Part shown: one piece after another, positions 12,804-27,700 of the stretch | Numbering within the stretch: the first letter of the stretch is position 1 | Layout of the letters: each line of letters opens with the position of its first letter | Source of the DNA: Varanus komodoensis | Lineage: Eukaryota; Chordata; Lepidosauria; Squamata; Varanidae | Length of the DNA stretch: 64,000 nt | NCBI RefSeq assembly: GCF_004798865.1 | Contig: NW_025335268.1 | Location: 117,480,880 to 117,544,879 of the forward strand | Direction: 5' to 3' | Position numbers and translations under genes: made by a program | Notes under the pieces: generated by a model | Database searches by the model: none | The model's input: the letters and a program-made list of their open reading frames with translations, nothing else | What the model was told of the DNA's origin: nothing

Positions 12804-14177
12804 ACAAACCATCCTTGCTGGACAGGCTGAAAAGCCATCTAGTAAAAATACAGGAGATTTGAGGATAGGAAGGTGAAGGTGAGAAACTTTTGAGTTTGAG
12901 TGCTTTGAAGTGGTCCTGTAAAAGGCACAAATAACACATACACAGAGATGGATTGACACAGCTGCCCTGGGTTCTTCACTCTTCTTGGGGTGTAGCTACA
13001 GGGACTTCAGAATTTACCAGTATGGAGACAGGTTCTAGGATGCAGTACAGGTTCTGTCTCCTGTGGATGCCACACAGATATATTTCAGTGTTGAATAAAT
13101 TCTTGCCATTAATTAAATCTCCCTGCAAAATAACCCTTAGATGAAAACTGAAGGGTGGTCTTCCCTTCAGCAAACAAAGAGTTGTCCTTTGATATTGCTT
13201 GTATCCTTTCCAGCACACCATCAACTCAGTCATAGTTATCCAGCTTGCCAGATGCCTTCTCCCAATCACATGGGTAGTTTCCACAATAGTGGTAACTGCA
13301 GTCAAAAAAAAGAAAAGATGCAGACATAATTGCAAGAAAACACTTAAGGTGACCAAGACGTTCCACAGAGCAAAATACGGGCATTGGAGCAATTGTCAGG
13401 TGAAAGCTGCCACCTTCCACTTCCAAGGACCAAGAAAAACATGTTTCCTGAAGGTGCAGCTAAGGCATAGGGCAAGGAGGGTGTTAAAAACTGATTCTCT
13501 CTCACTCTAGCCAAGATTGCCTATTGAATGAATGAAGACTGACTTTCAAAGTTTTTTTTAGGTTTTCCATCATAGCTGCAAACAGAGATGATGCAACAGT
13601 TTGGAAACCTTCTTTCCCTATCAAGGTTCCACACTAATATTCTGAGGAATAACTCTTTAAAAGAAGATTCACAAAAGAGCCTGTAGTTCCTACTCAATAT
13701 CAAATTGTAGCCCAGAAAGCATTGTGAAAGGTCACATTATTGCCCAGTGTATCTCCCAGGTATCCTATGAATGAAGAAGAAGAATACTTGACCACAATGC
13801 CACAGTAGCTGATCATTCATTCTTGAAAATTGGAATGATTTGTATGGTAGAATTATCTATCCTGCAGTAGCTTAAGTGGTTGAGAGAGCCCAGGTTGGTC
13901 AATTATTCATAGCAATCAGAGGAATGGTAGGTCTGGTTCAGAACATTCTGGAACTGGCAGATAATCCAACAACACAGGTTGAAATAGTCTTCTTGGGAGA
14001 AAAAGTAGGCAGGAAGTAAGAAAGCCAAGAGAAAGAGTAAAAGCTAAAAAAAAAAAAAGAGTGAAAATCTTGCTTAGAAACTACAATAGTATAAAAGTAC
14101 AATAACATGGTGAAGGAACATTTAATGTATTATCTTTTTATTCCACACGTCCTCTAAGAGAGGCAGTGCAGTATGCA

Positions 14178-14183
14178 TTTTAT
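14178..14183 (-). terminator. Candidate poly(A) signal for MMACHC
   Basis: AATAAA on the minus strand, about 1.3 kb beyond the MMACHC stop; another lies at 14142-14137. Choice between them, or a variant signal closer in, cannot be made from sequence alone. Confidence 0.3.
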
Positions 14184-15287
14184 TCTTGCAACAATGTGAA
14201 GAAATGGACCATACAGTATTACAGGACAATAAGGGCTTTTCCATGCTATCACCCAAAGAACAAGCATAAGAATCACCTCGCTGAATCAGCCAAAATCTGT
14301 GTAGTGTTCTATATTTGTTTCGTTAGACATATCTAGACACCCACAAACAAAAGAGTGACAGTTCTCTCTTGTAACATGAAGGTCCTATTTAGCTTATTTA
14401 TATGTTGCTTATGTATGCAAGAGAATTCACTTCTTGGCAGGTATGGACTAGGTTGCATCATTCTAATTCAATGGGCCAATGCATACGATCAAACAAGCCC
14501 CTGGTTTGTTTTAATATCCCTTGCTTGCTGGTTTTCATTTCCCTAATTACTCACTTGCACACAACCTGTCAAATTGTCTGAATCACCCAACAACAGTCCA
14601 TGGGTTATCTGAAAGTTCTTTTTGCCCTCAAAGAAGCTGTATCACCTGGGTTTGGATGATATAACAAGTCACATCCAGAAGGGTCATTAGGGTAATGGCA
14701 CTCCGCACAGGCCAGGGATTAAAACAAGCCACCATGGCCTATTTAAGCCACTGTAGCTCATTTTGATTGGAGCAATAATATATATTTCACCTAAAGCCTT
14801 GAAATCTAGCGTAAGTACCACACAGGACTTGTAAGGCACACACAAAAAAGGTGAAGACATTTTTGCTTCCTTCAGTTTTACTCTGTTTACAAACTGCAGC
14901 AGCTCCCCTTCAGCACATGAATGAGACAGCATCTCCAGCATTTTGAACAGAAGTGGAAAGAGACAACTGGAATGAAATGAAAGGATTTCAAGGCCTCATC
15001 ATGTGCACTGAAAATCACAGTAAGTTGCAGTACCAGAAATGATTTTAGACGGTGAAAATTAGGAGGTCATCCTTCAAAATCATTTGCTTCCAGGAAAAAT
15101 TCTCCCACAGAACAATAAAAAGTGCAATGTACAAACTTATCTCTCTTGAACTTATAATATGGACTACCAAAGATCACACACACACATTTTGCTATTTACT
15201 AATAAAATAAAATAATACTTTCTAAAAAGAGGATCTTAAATTTGTTTTAGAAATAGCATCTGATAAGACTTGTATTACTAATCTTTC

Positions 15288-15370
15288 AACACAATGCTAT
15301 GTGTGTTTCAGAAATAAGTCCACCTATGTTCAACAAGGCTTACTCCTTACACGTATGTTCCAGATTACAG
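15288..15370. repeat. AATCCTATG...TTACTC-type interspersed repeat, copy 1
   Basis: ACAATGCTATGTGTGTTTCA then AATAAGTCCACCTATGTTCA and AAGGCTTACTCC follow the squamate repeat built around 'TCAATGGGGCTTACTCCCAGG'-like units. Class uncertain. Confidence 0.4.
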
Positions 15371-15476
15371 TTTCAGTGATCAAACACATCAGCAAGTTCT
15401 GTCTCCATAGTAGTTAACATAGGTCGGTAAGCTAGATGTTTCTCATATATAGTGCACCTTTGCTACAATTAGCTAC

Positions 15477-15785
15477 TTAGTGTATTCTATTTTGCTGCAA
15501 TCCTTGTAGATTCAGCAGTTTTAACCGTTCAGCTGGAGGAGTTGCAAAGTAAGTTTTCTGTTCCTCAGAGTACTTCTCCTTCACTTCAATAATGTCCCGG
15601 TAGCTCCAGTCCTGCCAGTGAAAATTGAACTTATTCAGCAGCTCTATTCGTTCTTCCTGTGTTGTCACACAATCAAAAGGGGGGCTCTGTGGCAAGAAGG
15701 GCACCTGAACATCTGGGAAAACCACGAGAGCCCGGATAGCAAACCAACCTCCATACGATGGGTGGATGCAGACACCATAAATCTT
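15477..15785 (-). CDS. MMACHC: MMACHC coding exon 4 with stop
   Basis: 309 nt with TAA at 15479-15477. It begins [20 protein letters not shown] (Gly147 and Arg161 in human numbering) and contains [12 protein letters not shown] and [17 protein letters not shown], strongly conserved in the family. The protein then ends within 12 residues, so the mammalian low-complexity tail is absent. Acceptor CTTTAG lies at 15791-15786. Confidence 0.97.
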   Translation of the reverse strand, partial: KIYGVCIHPSYGGWFAIRALVVFPDVQVPFLPQSPPFDCVTTQEERIELLNKFNFHWQDWSYRDIIEVKEKYSEEQKTYFATPPAERLKLLNLQGLQQNRIH

Positions 15786-18700
15786 CTAAAGAGAGGGAAA
15801 AAAAACCCAATAGATTGAAGTCATTGATTTAAAAGTGTCATTCCTCAAAAAGAGGTGAGTGGGCAGAAGGATGGGGAAACAAGATATTGTTATAGACAGA
15901 TATCATTAAAATATTTAGTTTGTTTTCAAGATGTTAATCTGCCATCCCATAGTAACAGGTTTGGGGCTAGTTCCATTTTTGCCAAACCTCAGACCTCTTT
16001 GCTCATGGAAACTCTGCATTCAGTGGGTCTGAAAATAGTTTAGAAGAGAATTGGTTTCCCAATATTGCTTCTGGTCGAAGAGGTTTTGTAGGTTTGTGAA
16101 AAAATACAAACATCTGATATCCAAATGTGTAAGTGGGATGAGCATATATCACACCCCACAAGCAGCATACTACTATCAACTCTATGGGGAAACAAAATAA
16201 AACCACCTCATCACCACTTGATAGTTTCCACATACAACTATGTAAAGAGCCAGCTGCTACTTTATAACCCAGGCCAGTGAGTGCAGCTTTACTTGTAACA
16301 ACTCCACTGAATTCAATGGAGTTTATTCCCAGGAAAGGTGCACATGACTGCATACCAACAATACAATCCTATATCTGTCTACTCAGAAGTAATACAGGGG
16401 TGCATCCTTAGGGCATTTAACCTAATTAGTGGAATGTAAGCCAGATTTATGGATTCTCTCTCACACACACACATCTTGTTGACTCTGGTTTCCTGACAAA
16501 AATGAGTCAGGTTGCTTTCTGGTCATGTGGTTTCTGATGGAAATGTAGCACATATGCTCTATAAACTTCTGTGTTGCCACTCATTTATGAGGTGAAATAG
16601 CCATGTGTTGAACATCTGTTATTCTTTTTCAAAAATAGATATGACTTGGGGGGTATTTCTAAGAAGTTTAGATTCTGGCATAGGATCTTAAGTTTGGGCA
16701 CAAACCGTAACAACACACGATAGTAATTGCCAACTGACTGTGTGTCCTTAAAAGCTGAAAAGTTTTCTGGGTGTTTGAGAACCATAAAAATCTAAACCCA
16801 TGTGGATGCAATCTGATGGCCATATGTTATCTGCCTTGCTGTATGTGCAGAGGTATAATGAATCTAGGGATATCATGCAGACAGTAGTGCCTTGCAAAAC
16901 AAGAATTTGTTTAGGAAGAAGAGTATTGTATCACATAACTGGAGTGTTAACACACACAACAGCTAAGTGTACTGAACAATTAGGACTCAGAGGAAACTCA
17001 GTGTGAACTTCTAGGAAACTTTTATATGTCACAAATATTCCACAGTTGTGGAAAATCACTACACAATATTGCCACTCTTCTGTTACCTTGTTGTTGACCT
17101 TTGCACAAAAAGCACATGCAATACTAAAGAGCTATGGCTCATCTCCAAATGTTTGCTATGCTACACTTCCCCTTTCTGTTCCTAAAAATCACAATGACTT
17201 TGGAGGGAAATCCTTTAGAACATCTCAGTAGTTAGCACAATTTATCACCAGGGCTCCAAGGAGTGATTTACCTGTTCTCTGTCTCGAAGCAATGTCACCT
17301 GCAATGCAGCAAGTTCCCCTGTATCACCCTTCCTGATAGAGTATGCCACATAATCCAGAGCCAATGTGGTGTGCTAGTGAGAGTGTTGGGCTGAGATTTG
17401 AGAGAAGTGAGTTCTAGTTCCCATCTGAAGCTCACTGGTTGACTTTGAATCAGTCACCTGCTCCCAGCCTAATGCACCTCAAAGGGTGGTTCTTGTGGGA
17501 TAAAATGGAGAGGGCCTGTGGAAGCCTCCTGGGGTTCCTTGCAAGAGGGAAAAAGGCAGGACGTAAATGTACTAATGTTTTTAAAGTGTACATTTATGCT
17601 TAAAAACAAGTTTTGGAAATAAAATTGGAGATATAAGGTTTTAAGATACATTTAGGAGATGTTTCAATTGTGCCAGTAAAGTGTTCTTGATTTTCGAAAA
17701 CCTCTATGGATATTGGGTAATGGCTGCCCTCCTGTCTCTCCAACAATGTCAGAGGAAACTTTATTCCTTCTGACACACCACTCCTTGCCAAATATTAAAT
17801 TAAAATTTAATAGTGATAACAACAACAATTTCTAAACCTTGCATAGCTACAGCTCTTTGATGGTTTACAACAAAGTTGATTATAGCCTAAAAGGAAAATA
17901 ATGAAATTATATTTAGCCCTGTTTTCTTAATTCATCCAAGAGAAGAAAAATGTGTATTTTCTGGGTTGACAATATGGGTATAGGCATGCAAAAAAAAAAA
18001 AAAAAGAGGCTCAACCCTTATCAAACTCTCCTAAATGGAAACAAGTACAGCTTACCCACCAGTCCCTAGCAAACAAGCACTCCCTTGCTGCTTTTCATAT
18101 GCTCACCTTCTCGCCCCAGGGATCTTGCAGCACATCTTTCCTCTGGTAGTAGTATGCAGCACCAGCTACATGTGCCGCTGTTTGGGCCAAGAACCTGGGC
18201 TTCCGATTGGACAGCATCTCATAGTCATACATGATATCAACCCGCTGATCAGCAAGGCTCTAGAAAGAAGAGTTTCAATTAGCCCCAATATCTCATGTGA
18301 AGAGGCACCTGCTGCAGGCATGTGGGAAGTTGTAGGACACATGTGTAAAATCCTAGGCCCAGAACCCTAGCCTGGCCTACCAGGGATCCCCATTTCCACT
18401 GGACATCAATTATATAGTGGTTTCCTGGACTTTGTGTAGTCCCCCCCCCCCCCACACACACACATTCTGAAAGGTTGAAGTACCTCTGCTAAGGTGTAGT
18501 TACTGCCAAAAATCTGCTGGTATTCTGCACCCCAAGAGCTTCTCTGAAATGCAGTTTGGTTGAAAGAGGCTAACTTCTTCTGATGTAGGGGGTCCTCAAC
18601 AGCCTTCCCTAATCTGATGCTCTCCAGATGTGTTTGGCTGCAAGCCCCATCACTGCCCTGCTGGTTAGGAATGGCAAGAGTTGCAGTCCAATACATCTAG

Positions 18701-21700
18701 TGGATACCAAGTTGAGGAAAGTTGTTCTACAATCTCCTGTCTCCCCATTCTAAGTTGGCATTCTACTTTTATATTCTCAATTATTTAAGACTGAGATGCC
18801 TTGCTTGAAGGAACTACAGACTTCTACACTGAAAAAATTTGAGGCATGTGTCATTTATTTTCTCATTTGTTTACCCCTGCATTCTGCCTTGGGTGTTCCA
18901 AACTTATTCTGTCCAGTCCAGTGAAGAATTCACAGATCTTTTCATGTATAGGTGAAGCATGACCTCCAATATACAGTTTACAAACAACTCTAAGCTAAGT
19001 CTCCAATACCCTGTTCTTGTTACAATGATTTCCTTATTTTTACATTCTCTGCAATAAATATTTGAATTAATATTCAAAGTGGTAGAAAGTAGAGAAATGA
19101 GAAAAACCATTCTCAAAGTTTTTAAGTGATGGCCTCAAAGCCATTACTATTTATTCAACTATACAGGAGCAAGGCTTATCAGCTGTGGTCTGGGTGGTTC
19201 CAGGGTGTGAAGTAGAAGAAACCAAGCTTAGACCATCACATGATGGAGCCACAGCAACTGTAGCTGGTTTTGCACACAGGGAGCCACTGCTCTATAATGT
19301 TTACTGGAACCAGGTGCATGTATACTATTACAATGGAATGCATCATTGTGTTTGAACACCTGCCGGCTTGTCAAGTCCCCACATTCTCAGTACTCAGCAT
19401 CTTTATTATGCAGATGGGGAACTGAAACCACAGTAAAATCATGTCACATGATAAGAAGCTGCACCATTAACTTCTTGCTCATAAAACAACCAGTGTGGGG
19501 TGGGATTACTACAAAGATAATATCCAACAAAAAATGGTGGGCGTGACTACCTTGCTGACAAAACACTATTCCCATGCTGGCAAGGAATGCACCCACAATA
19601 TTGGTTACATCTTGGTATGTTTCAATATTGGTTATTGAAAACCATTCTACACATCACACAAGCAGCAAAAGTAGTATAATTCTTGATTATATTGCAGGTT
19701 TGTGTGTCCTATTTTTGTATGGTATCCTAAATAAGAAGTTCCTTGCATGCAGAATTCATGGGGAGAGCTACACTAAACCATTTCCCCTGATGTACTATCT
19801 TATTAGATTCAGAGTTGCTTTTTAAAGCAAGAGAACATTTGAAAACCTAAAACCTATCCCCTTAGCTACAATCTCAAGAGGTGCCACCCAAATTCTGTCA
19901 CATGTAGGCTATGCTTTTAACTAAAAACTGTTTTTAACCATTCAGTCTCCTAATTTCAGTGTAGTTCAAAACAGAAGTAGTGACAGCTGCAAAAAAGACA
20001 TGCCATACTGGAATATGATGGAGGCACAGAAAAGGCTTCATACTTCATATTTACCCTTGGTGCAAGGGATTAGTATATCTGCAATATCCATTATTTTCTT
20101 TGTATCTATGATCCTAGTTTTCTAGGCCCAGTAATTACAAATGAGCAGTGGCACTGTTGCATTCAAGACAGAGATTATTACTTCGTTTTTGCTGTATGAA
20201 GATATTTTTTTCCACTTCATGAGTTCTTCTACTGTGTGCCAACAATAATGATCTAGCCAAAAGGTTTTGCACCACCATAATTTAACAAACATTGTAAAAA
20301 GTTTTAAGGTCCTCTGCTTACAAACCTTGGCTCATCCGAGTTCTTGTGCTTTCCCTAGCACACTCCACAATGCTAGATGTGAGTTTTCCCAAGAGAGTGG
20401 GTGTCTTGGGAAGCAGAACACTTCATTTGAAATAAATCAGACAAAGGTGACAAAAGACAATCTTCCGGGGCTAACTGCCAAATTAAAATTAACAAGACAC
20501 TGTGCAGTATCCAGTAAGACTAAAGCACAAATATAATGAATGTTTGTGTATGGGACCTCTAGCCCAGCACAAATAACATTAGTTTGTGCAGGTTTTTCTA
20601 GTGGATCCCATCATGCCAGCTAGCATACACTAGTGGACCAACACTGTCTGAGTGGACCAACAAGGCCCTGGGAGTGCAGTCTTGGTTGGCTGTAACTATT
20701 CCTGTTGCTGCTGTCCAAATCCCCTTTTATCCTTTTTAGATTTTAGATATGTTTTAATCCCTCCATCCCTATCTTTTAATCTTTTAATAAAATTGTTTGT
20801 TTCCCCAAGCTTGGGTTTGTCATGTGCTGAATCCAGTGGCTGGTCCAAGGTTCTGGACCAGGGCTTTCCTGGGCAGGTTCTGGCCCAGTTGGCTGAGGAT
20901 GTGGGGAATCCCTGCCGGCTTTCCATTGCAGGAATAGAATCATACAGTAGTTAAGCTGGAAGAGGCCAATACTAGGAAAGGGGTTGAAAACTAAACTATG
21001 ACTATAGTAATGTCTTTATATACATGAATTAGTGAATGGACCTAGCTTTGCTTGGATTGAAATAATATACTGCAGCTGATGATACACTGAGGCCTTTGAA
21101 CAAAGTTACACAGATGTCAGAGTTGGGCACACTTTGCCTGGCCCATCTGAATGAATTCCCACCACTTGAACCTCTAGGCACAGTTTCCGCCATGGTGCAC
21201 TGCCATAAATCCTGAGGGAGAGGTCTGCTTCCCCTTCTCTTGAGGGAAGGCTGCCCCAGAGCAGGAATGAGGGAGGACCCATACAATGTTGTCCCTCAGA
21301 CTACTGCCTCACCCTCAACTCCAAAGTTATGCTTTGGTTTGGAAAGTCTTCCATCTAGTCATTGAAGATTGTATTAAAGGTTTCAAACAGATTTAAATTA
21401 ATTGACTTTAATTAATACATGTCAACAACCATATAACTGAAAGATGTACAACCACTACAGACTCTTCTAGTAGGCATAGTCAGTTTCATGTGTCCAAGTT
21501 TCATAAAGCTGGTGCTGTAGCAGTGACAGACACATCTTTTTGTAGTGGTGCAACTTCATTCGGAAAACATGGGGAAAACCCACAAGGAGTAAAAGTACCT
21601 TCTGTTCAAGGAAAGGAAAAGAAAGGTCTGGGACATTTCATTTACGCGAGGAATGATTACAAAGGACATAACTGAGGTTTATGAAGTTGCATATGGTGTG

Positions 21701-24700
21701 CAAAAAGCTGATAGAGGCATTTTGCTTCTATAATACTATACTTTACCCTAACCTTAACCCAATAAAATCAAATGGCAATATATTTAAGAAAAAAACATAG
21801 AACAAACTTTTTGACATGATATATAAGGGGCACTGGAAACTGCCTTATACTGAGTCAGGCCTTTTGTCAGTTTAGTTCAGGAGTACTATTACAGACTGGC
21901 AGCGGCCAATCTTCAGTTTCAGGTAGGAACTTTTCCTGCCCTATCTGTAAATACAGAAAATGAACCTGAAATTTTCTGCATTTTACTCAGCTACAGTCAG
22001 TTATTAACTGATGCAACTTTGTTTCCACAAGTGGCTGCTAATACATATGGGGATTAGACAAAACCACTGAGAAATAGATGTATCAACTGTTACTGATAGG
22101 ATGGCATCTGAAAGCTGGAGAAGAAACAATGGGAGGGGACTGTTGCCTTCATAAAACAGAACACAAAAACCTGGCTGGCCACTGCCGGAAACAGGATTCT
22201 CATCCAGATGGAACTTTTGATTTTTCCTGAAGAACTGCTTTCAAATGGTTACCCACAAAAAGGACAGAAGGAGTCAAAGGCATTAAAATATCTTACCTCC
22301 CTAACCAGCGATAGGTGATAAGAAATGCATTGATCCACGGGGTCATGAATCTTTCTCAGCGGATGGTTCCACAAGAAAGGTTTGAAGGCTTTGTCAAACA
22401 TGGCAGGAACGCTGAGCACCACATATGCCAGTGTGTTATTCAAGTATGGCAAATGAAAAGCTGGAGGAAGGACTGCATTGTACCACCCTACCTTTAGAAA
22501 ATATAAAAAGAAATTACCATAAGAACGGGAAGTCTGGTTTCTGGGTAGTCTGGATTATAGTTGAAGCACCCTGGCCTTGCATTTACACAGAAGAAAGAAT
22601 TGCAAGCTAAGGTATAATTTTAAAAAGTGAAGTTTCCAACCACCTTCACCTTGGAACCTGATGTTCTGGAGCCTCCATTGCGACCCATAGCAACTAATAA
22701 CAGAGAAAGTTATGCAAGTTACTAATAATTTTATTCTGCTCTTTTTCCTAAGAATTGTATTTTCAAAGGATTGAGAATTTGCTTTTGCTTTTCAAGTAAT
22801 GGACAGACAGGAGACAAAGAAGCAGGAAAATGGGATAGAGGGTGTGCTTGCTAGGTTTATTTGATTGTTGGTAGGCAAACAGCTGTAGGCATCCAGAAAA
22901 GAATCAGAACAATGTGCAAGACCAGTAGCATTTGGATTATCATATTTCAGTAGGCTGAAATTCAGTAGGCTATGTATGAGCCTGTTGCCCAGTCACACAA
23001 CTCTTTCTTTCATCCCTTCACTGCATGTCTAAATAAAATGTGGAAATTAGCCACAGTTTCCTGTTTTGCCTGAACTGGGAATCTATGGTTACTACCTTTG
23101 GAATAAGCCATGATCTTTAACCAACTTGAAACCATTTTGTTTTAGCACCAAAATGTCCATTAGCAATATATGAAGATCAATTCTACTGCCAGTCAATTTG
23201 CTGCAGAGAAACAGGGCTGTAAAAACTGAACTCGACACAGCATCTTTGTTCCTTATGATGTCATAAGGGTGGTGAGCAGCAGCCAGAGAAAAGTCTGGGG
23301 CCTTCAGTTTAGCCATGTGATTCATGCCCAAAGATCAGGCACTAGAAGGCAGATCACACAGGCAGGGGTCATGAGCAGGAGATCACAAAAAGAGTGTTGG
23401 ACGTGCTATGTGGAGACAGGTAATGGCAATATGAATATTAGAGCCTAATCTTATGCATATATGATCTAAATTAAGGGGTCACGTAGATGTGACAGTGGCA
23501 GTTTCGTGAGTTTCACCATAAAACTGCTTCAATCCTCCAGAAAGTGAGACATGGAGCTCCAACTTTGCCCAGAAAAGGTTTGTGGGGGGGGGGGGCACCC
23601 ACATCTGCCACAAACTTCTTTAAAGTGTCTCTCCCCAAAAGAGGCCACATACTTCTTTATAGCCTCTCTTTTCATTTGGCCAAGATTACCTTGGCACTGG
23701 AGCTTAGCTGATGAAAAAAACACATGAGGAGCAAAGCTACAGAAAGGGGAAGTATCCTGTGCTTCTCACTCACATACTTCTTCAGCTGTTGAAAATCAGA
23801 CACCCAAATCTCTACCTGAACAATAGTGGAGCTGCTTCTGCCACATCTGATCTGGTACCAAGTCCTACCAAGTTTAACAGGATTCTTAAAGGTATTTAGG
23901 ATTATAGCAATGTACACTCAGATATTTGCAGGGTTTTTGGTCAAAAACATATTCAAGCAAAATGAAAATATGTGTGTGTCACATATACATTTGTTTATGT
24001 TTGTTTGCTTACATTTATATCCCACTTTATTCCAAGGTTCTTACTTTTATCCTCAGAACAGCCCTGAGAGGTAGCTTAAGCTAAGTCAATGACTGGCCCA
24101 GAGTCACCCAGTGAGGTTATGTGCAAAGAGGGGACTAGAACTCAGGTCTCTGCTGTCCTAGTCCAATAATCTAACTACTATGCTACACTCACTTTCACTA
24201 TTAATATTTTATTTACCTCTTGCTGGTGAAGATGAAATAAGTCTACTCTGCTGTCTTTTAAAAGGAAACCTTCCTCTGCGCCTGCCCTCAGATCATTACA
24301 TACAAGTATTTTCCCCTGGCTTGAACTAGAGCCAATATAAGGTCAGGCAGTCTATCTACATGAGGCACTGTTAACATGAGCTAAACACCAAACACTTCCC
24401 ATAAGGAAACTGAAATTCTCAAGCAGCCTGCCTGTATTCAACATAAGCAAGTAAGTAGCAAAGGCACATGGATTAGCATAGCTATATTTGTCATTGAATT
24501 GGATGACATGTTCATTCCTTCTTCCTTGAAGCTGCAAAGGAAGGCATTATCACTCTCCTTCCCTGCCCAGGAAGTAAATGAACATACCTCCATTCAGGAC
24601 TGGACGTTTCCCAGCTTTCTGACTCAACTGAGCTTTTTATCTCTCTCCGTAAACCACTTTGCAATGGGAGACTAAATGCTCTCTCAGAGAGGCTATCTTC

Positions 24701-27700
24701 ATTCTCCAAAAGGAGTTCCCCCTTCAGATTTAACAGTTCCCCCTTTGCTATTCCATTATGTCAACCAAAACAATAATTTAAAACATAAAATGTTTGAATT
24801 GGGTTTTGAGATTTCTGCATTTCTACAAGTGGTTTTTTTTACATTGATTTCCTTTCTGATAATACGGTTATGATGAAGATAACAGGAAAAGTAATGAGCA
24901 GGGACTCTGATATGGCAGTGTTGTATTTTTTTTTTAGAATGAAATAACAGAGTCTAAAATAAATTAAATTCAGTTGGTAAAGAATGCTAAATTAAAACCC
25001 GATACCAGAAGTTCCCAATGACTATGACAGCACCCTGTATCCCATTCTACAACATGTTTTCTTCAAACATAGTGTGCGTGCTTTGCTGAGAATGTGAACC
25101 TTTTTTGAAGGATTAACTCCGAATTTAGTCAGCAAGGATGAAACTGTATATATTTTTAGAAGTATTAAAAGCTATGCCTGTTGTATGTATTCATTCCTCC
25201 TATGAAAACCTTAAATAGAACTGTAGTTAATTAATAGTTTGTGCTCAAGTGCGGAGGAAAATTTATGCATTTCCTGCTCACACTTCTCAATACTACTATC
25301 TTCAAAACCCAGCTCCAAATATGTCCCACTGAACTGGGGACTGCCACATATTTCAATTTGCTTCAATGGAACCACTTCCACTGAAAAGCACCATGATTTC
25401 AAAGCAGTAGCTTTTAGGTAAGCAACTTCTCACTTTGGTAGTGGTCTCAATTTCTTTTATGGCCTCAATCTGCAGCATAGTTAAGGCTACTGATGACTAC
25501 TTGCTTTTGCGTTCCCTCCACCTTCAAATCAGGGCTGTGTAATGTTGATAGACTGCAGTTCCTCCCAGCCTTAGCTAGCATAATGAATGGTGAGGGATGA
25601 TGGGAATTACAGCCCAACATTTGGATTACAGCACAACATTTGGAAACCCACATGTGCCCATCCCTGCTTTAAATTATGCTGGGCTTAACTCAGTTGTTAA
25701 TGGACCTTTGTGCCATGGAGGACACAAATTATGTGGCCTTGAGAACTTTGTGGTTTGCTGTAAATCCCCCACACCAGCAGTTTTTTGGACATTTGCCATG
25801 ACTGGGGACTTTATGCTGGAAAAAAGTAAAGAATATAATGATGGGTCATTATGCCAATGGAGGGGGCCAAACTGGGCAATGTCGGGACTTTACCACTGTC
25901 ATGTTACACTGAAGGAGGGATGGGCTACAACACAACCATTGGTTGAACTGAGAACTGACACAGGGAACTATCTTCTTCTCACTGCCCTGCTGCTGCAACA
26001 CAGCATTCGGACTCACTTGATACTCAAGCACAGCACACCCACAGCAGCACAGAAGTGTGCCAGGGCACCTGACACTCAGGCAACAGGGTGTGTCTCATGT
26101 TGTGCATGCTTAGAGCAAACAATGTGACATGCTGAATATATGAGCGACGGAGAAATGGCACTTTACACAGAATGGAGAAATTTGCATGTGCATGGACAGA
26201 GCCTGGCTCAGAAAAAAATAAAGGAAAAACAGATCACTAACCCTTCTTTTTGCAGAACATTTAGAGATCTTCTACCTTAGAATGCTACCCACAACCAACT
26301 AACCAACCAGATCCTTCAACTGAAGATGCAAGGGCAGAGCACCCTACACAGGTAAAGAATTGGGGGGAATCCATGTGTGAAAGTATGATTGCCGCAAATA
26401 TGTCTCTTGTCTCTCCCCAATCCATTGCAAATGTGTACTGTAGCCTTCCCCAACCTGGTGCCCTTCAGATAATCTGGACTTCAACTCCTATCATTATTAG
26501 TTAGCATTCTCAGGTCAGGGAAGACTGGTGTTTTGGATAAGCAGCAATAGCTAAGCATTCCTTTCTCCATCAAGAGCAAGTAACGGTGTCTCCCACATAG
26601 GGAAGATGCATTGTGCAGAAGGGGGGTGTAAATGCTAGGCACTGTGACCATTGCAATTGCTGGCCAAACATTCATGACCCTTTTGCCTTGCAGGATCACA
26701 GATGGAGAAAAGGAACAGAACAGCCACTTCATGCAAAGTTCCACTACAATTCTCCAAAGGAAAGGGGTAAATATCAGTTCAGTGACTACTTCCCCTCTGT
26801 CCTCAACAGTGAGCACATCCTTGCCTCCCCCTCTCCCAAATCACTCAGAAACACCTACTGTGCAACTAGGGCCAGAGACTATTTGCTGTAGCAACTGAAC
26901 TTTTTGTGTCTCTTTTGGCTCTCCAGCAGGTACCGAAACAAGGATATTCCTTACTCTCAGCGCAATGCACGCCACAAGCAAGGGCTATAGCTTAATCTGA
27001 AGCACTGATTGGTGTAATTTCATCTGTTCATCTGCAGTTTCCAGCCTTCTGGTTCGAATAGGATTCTTTGTTGACAGTTATGCAAACAGGTAAACCTGTA
27101 CCCAGCATAGGGAGGAAGCAATTAAGTAAATGATCACCTGTCATTCTGCTCCCTGCTGTGCTGCTTTCAAAGGCACAGCAGCTCTGCTGGGTCACAAAGG
27201 CTGGCAATCCTACACATGTATCCTGATTGCACAAGCTGCTCCATCTCTAATACTATTTAATAAAAACTATCAGTTTTTTGCACCTGAATGTGTATGTGTG
27301 TGTAAATAATAGGGGTTAGTAGATGGGGATTTGGCTGCAGGTTCTTGCTCACTTTAGAACACTTACCGCCTGTGTAAGGCTTGGCGGGTGCTATAACTGA
27401 TCTTACCTTGGTGGAAATCATGTTGGGTATACAAGTGATGTTCTGGAGGTATTTCTTCATCGCCATCCACATATTAGCTTCATTCATTCCTAGCTAATGG
27501 CAGAAGCCAGCAATAATAAAGCACGCTGTTGCATGATTGCTGACATGCCACTGCAAGTCAGTGCTGTTGTTATGGGTCCTGGGGAAGTGGGTTTGCTATG
27601 TTCTCTGTATTTGTTTTGTACTTTTATTGCCTTTTACCTTCTTCCCAACTTTTCTGGCAGAAAGCACTCCATTATACTTAACCCATTATACTAACATTTG

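Larger units (their letters stand above)
12804..15476. other. MMACHC 3' UTR and flank
   Basis: Downstream of the MMACHC stop on the minus strand. The part from 15476 to about 14180 may be 3' UTR. No sign of PRDX1, which overlaps this end in mammals. A weak copy of the AAGTAAGTCC / TTCAA...GGCTTACT repeat lies at about 15288-15370. Confidence 0.4.

Noticed and set aside
12489-12830. 113-codon open frame
   Set aside because: It runs through a CR1-like tail and a poly-C tract.
20640-20950. Possible second LTR fragment (has an AATAAA near 20,786)
   Set aside because: No TG/CA ends with a matching flanking duplication could be found.
25597-26127. 176-codon open frame in MMACHC intron 1
   Set aside because: Begins inside a hairpin repeat and shows no recognisable domain.
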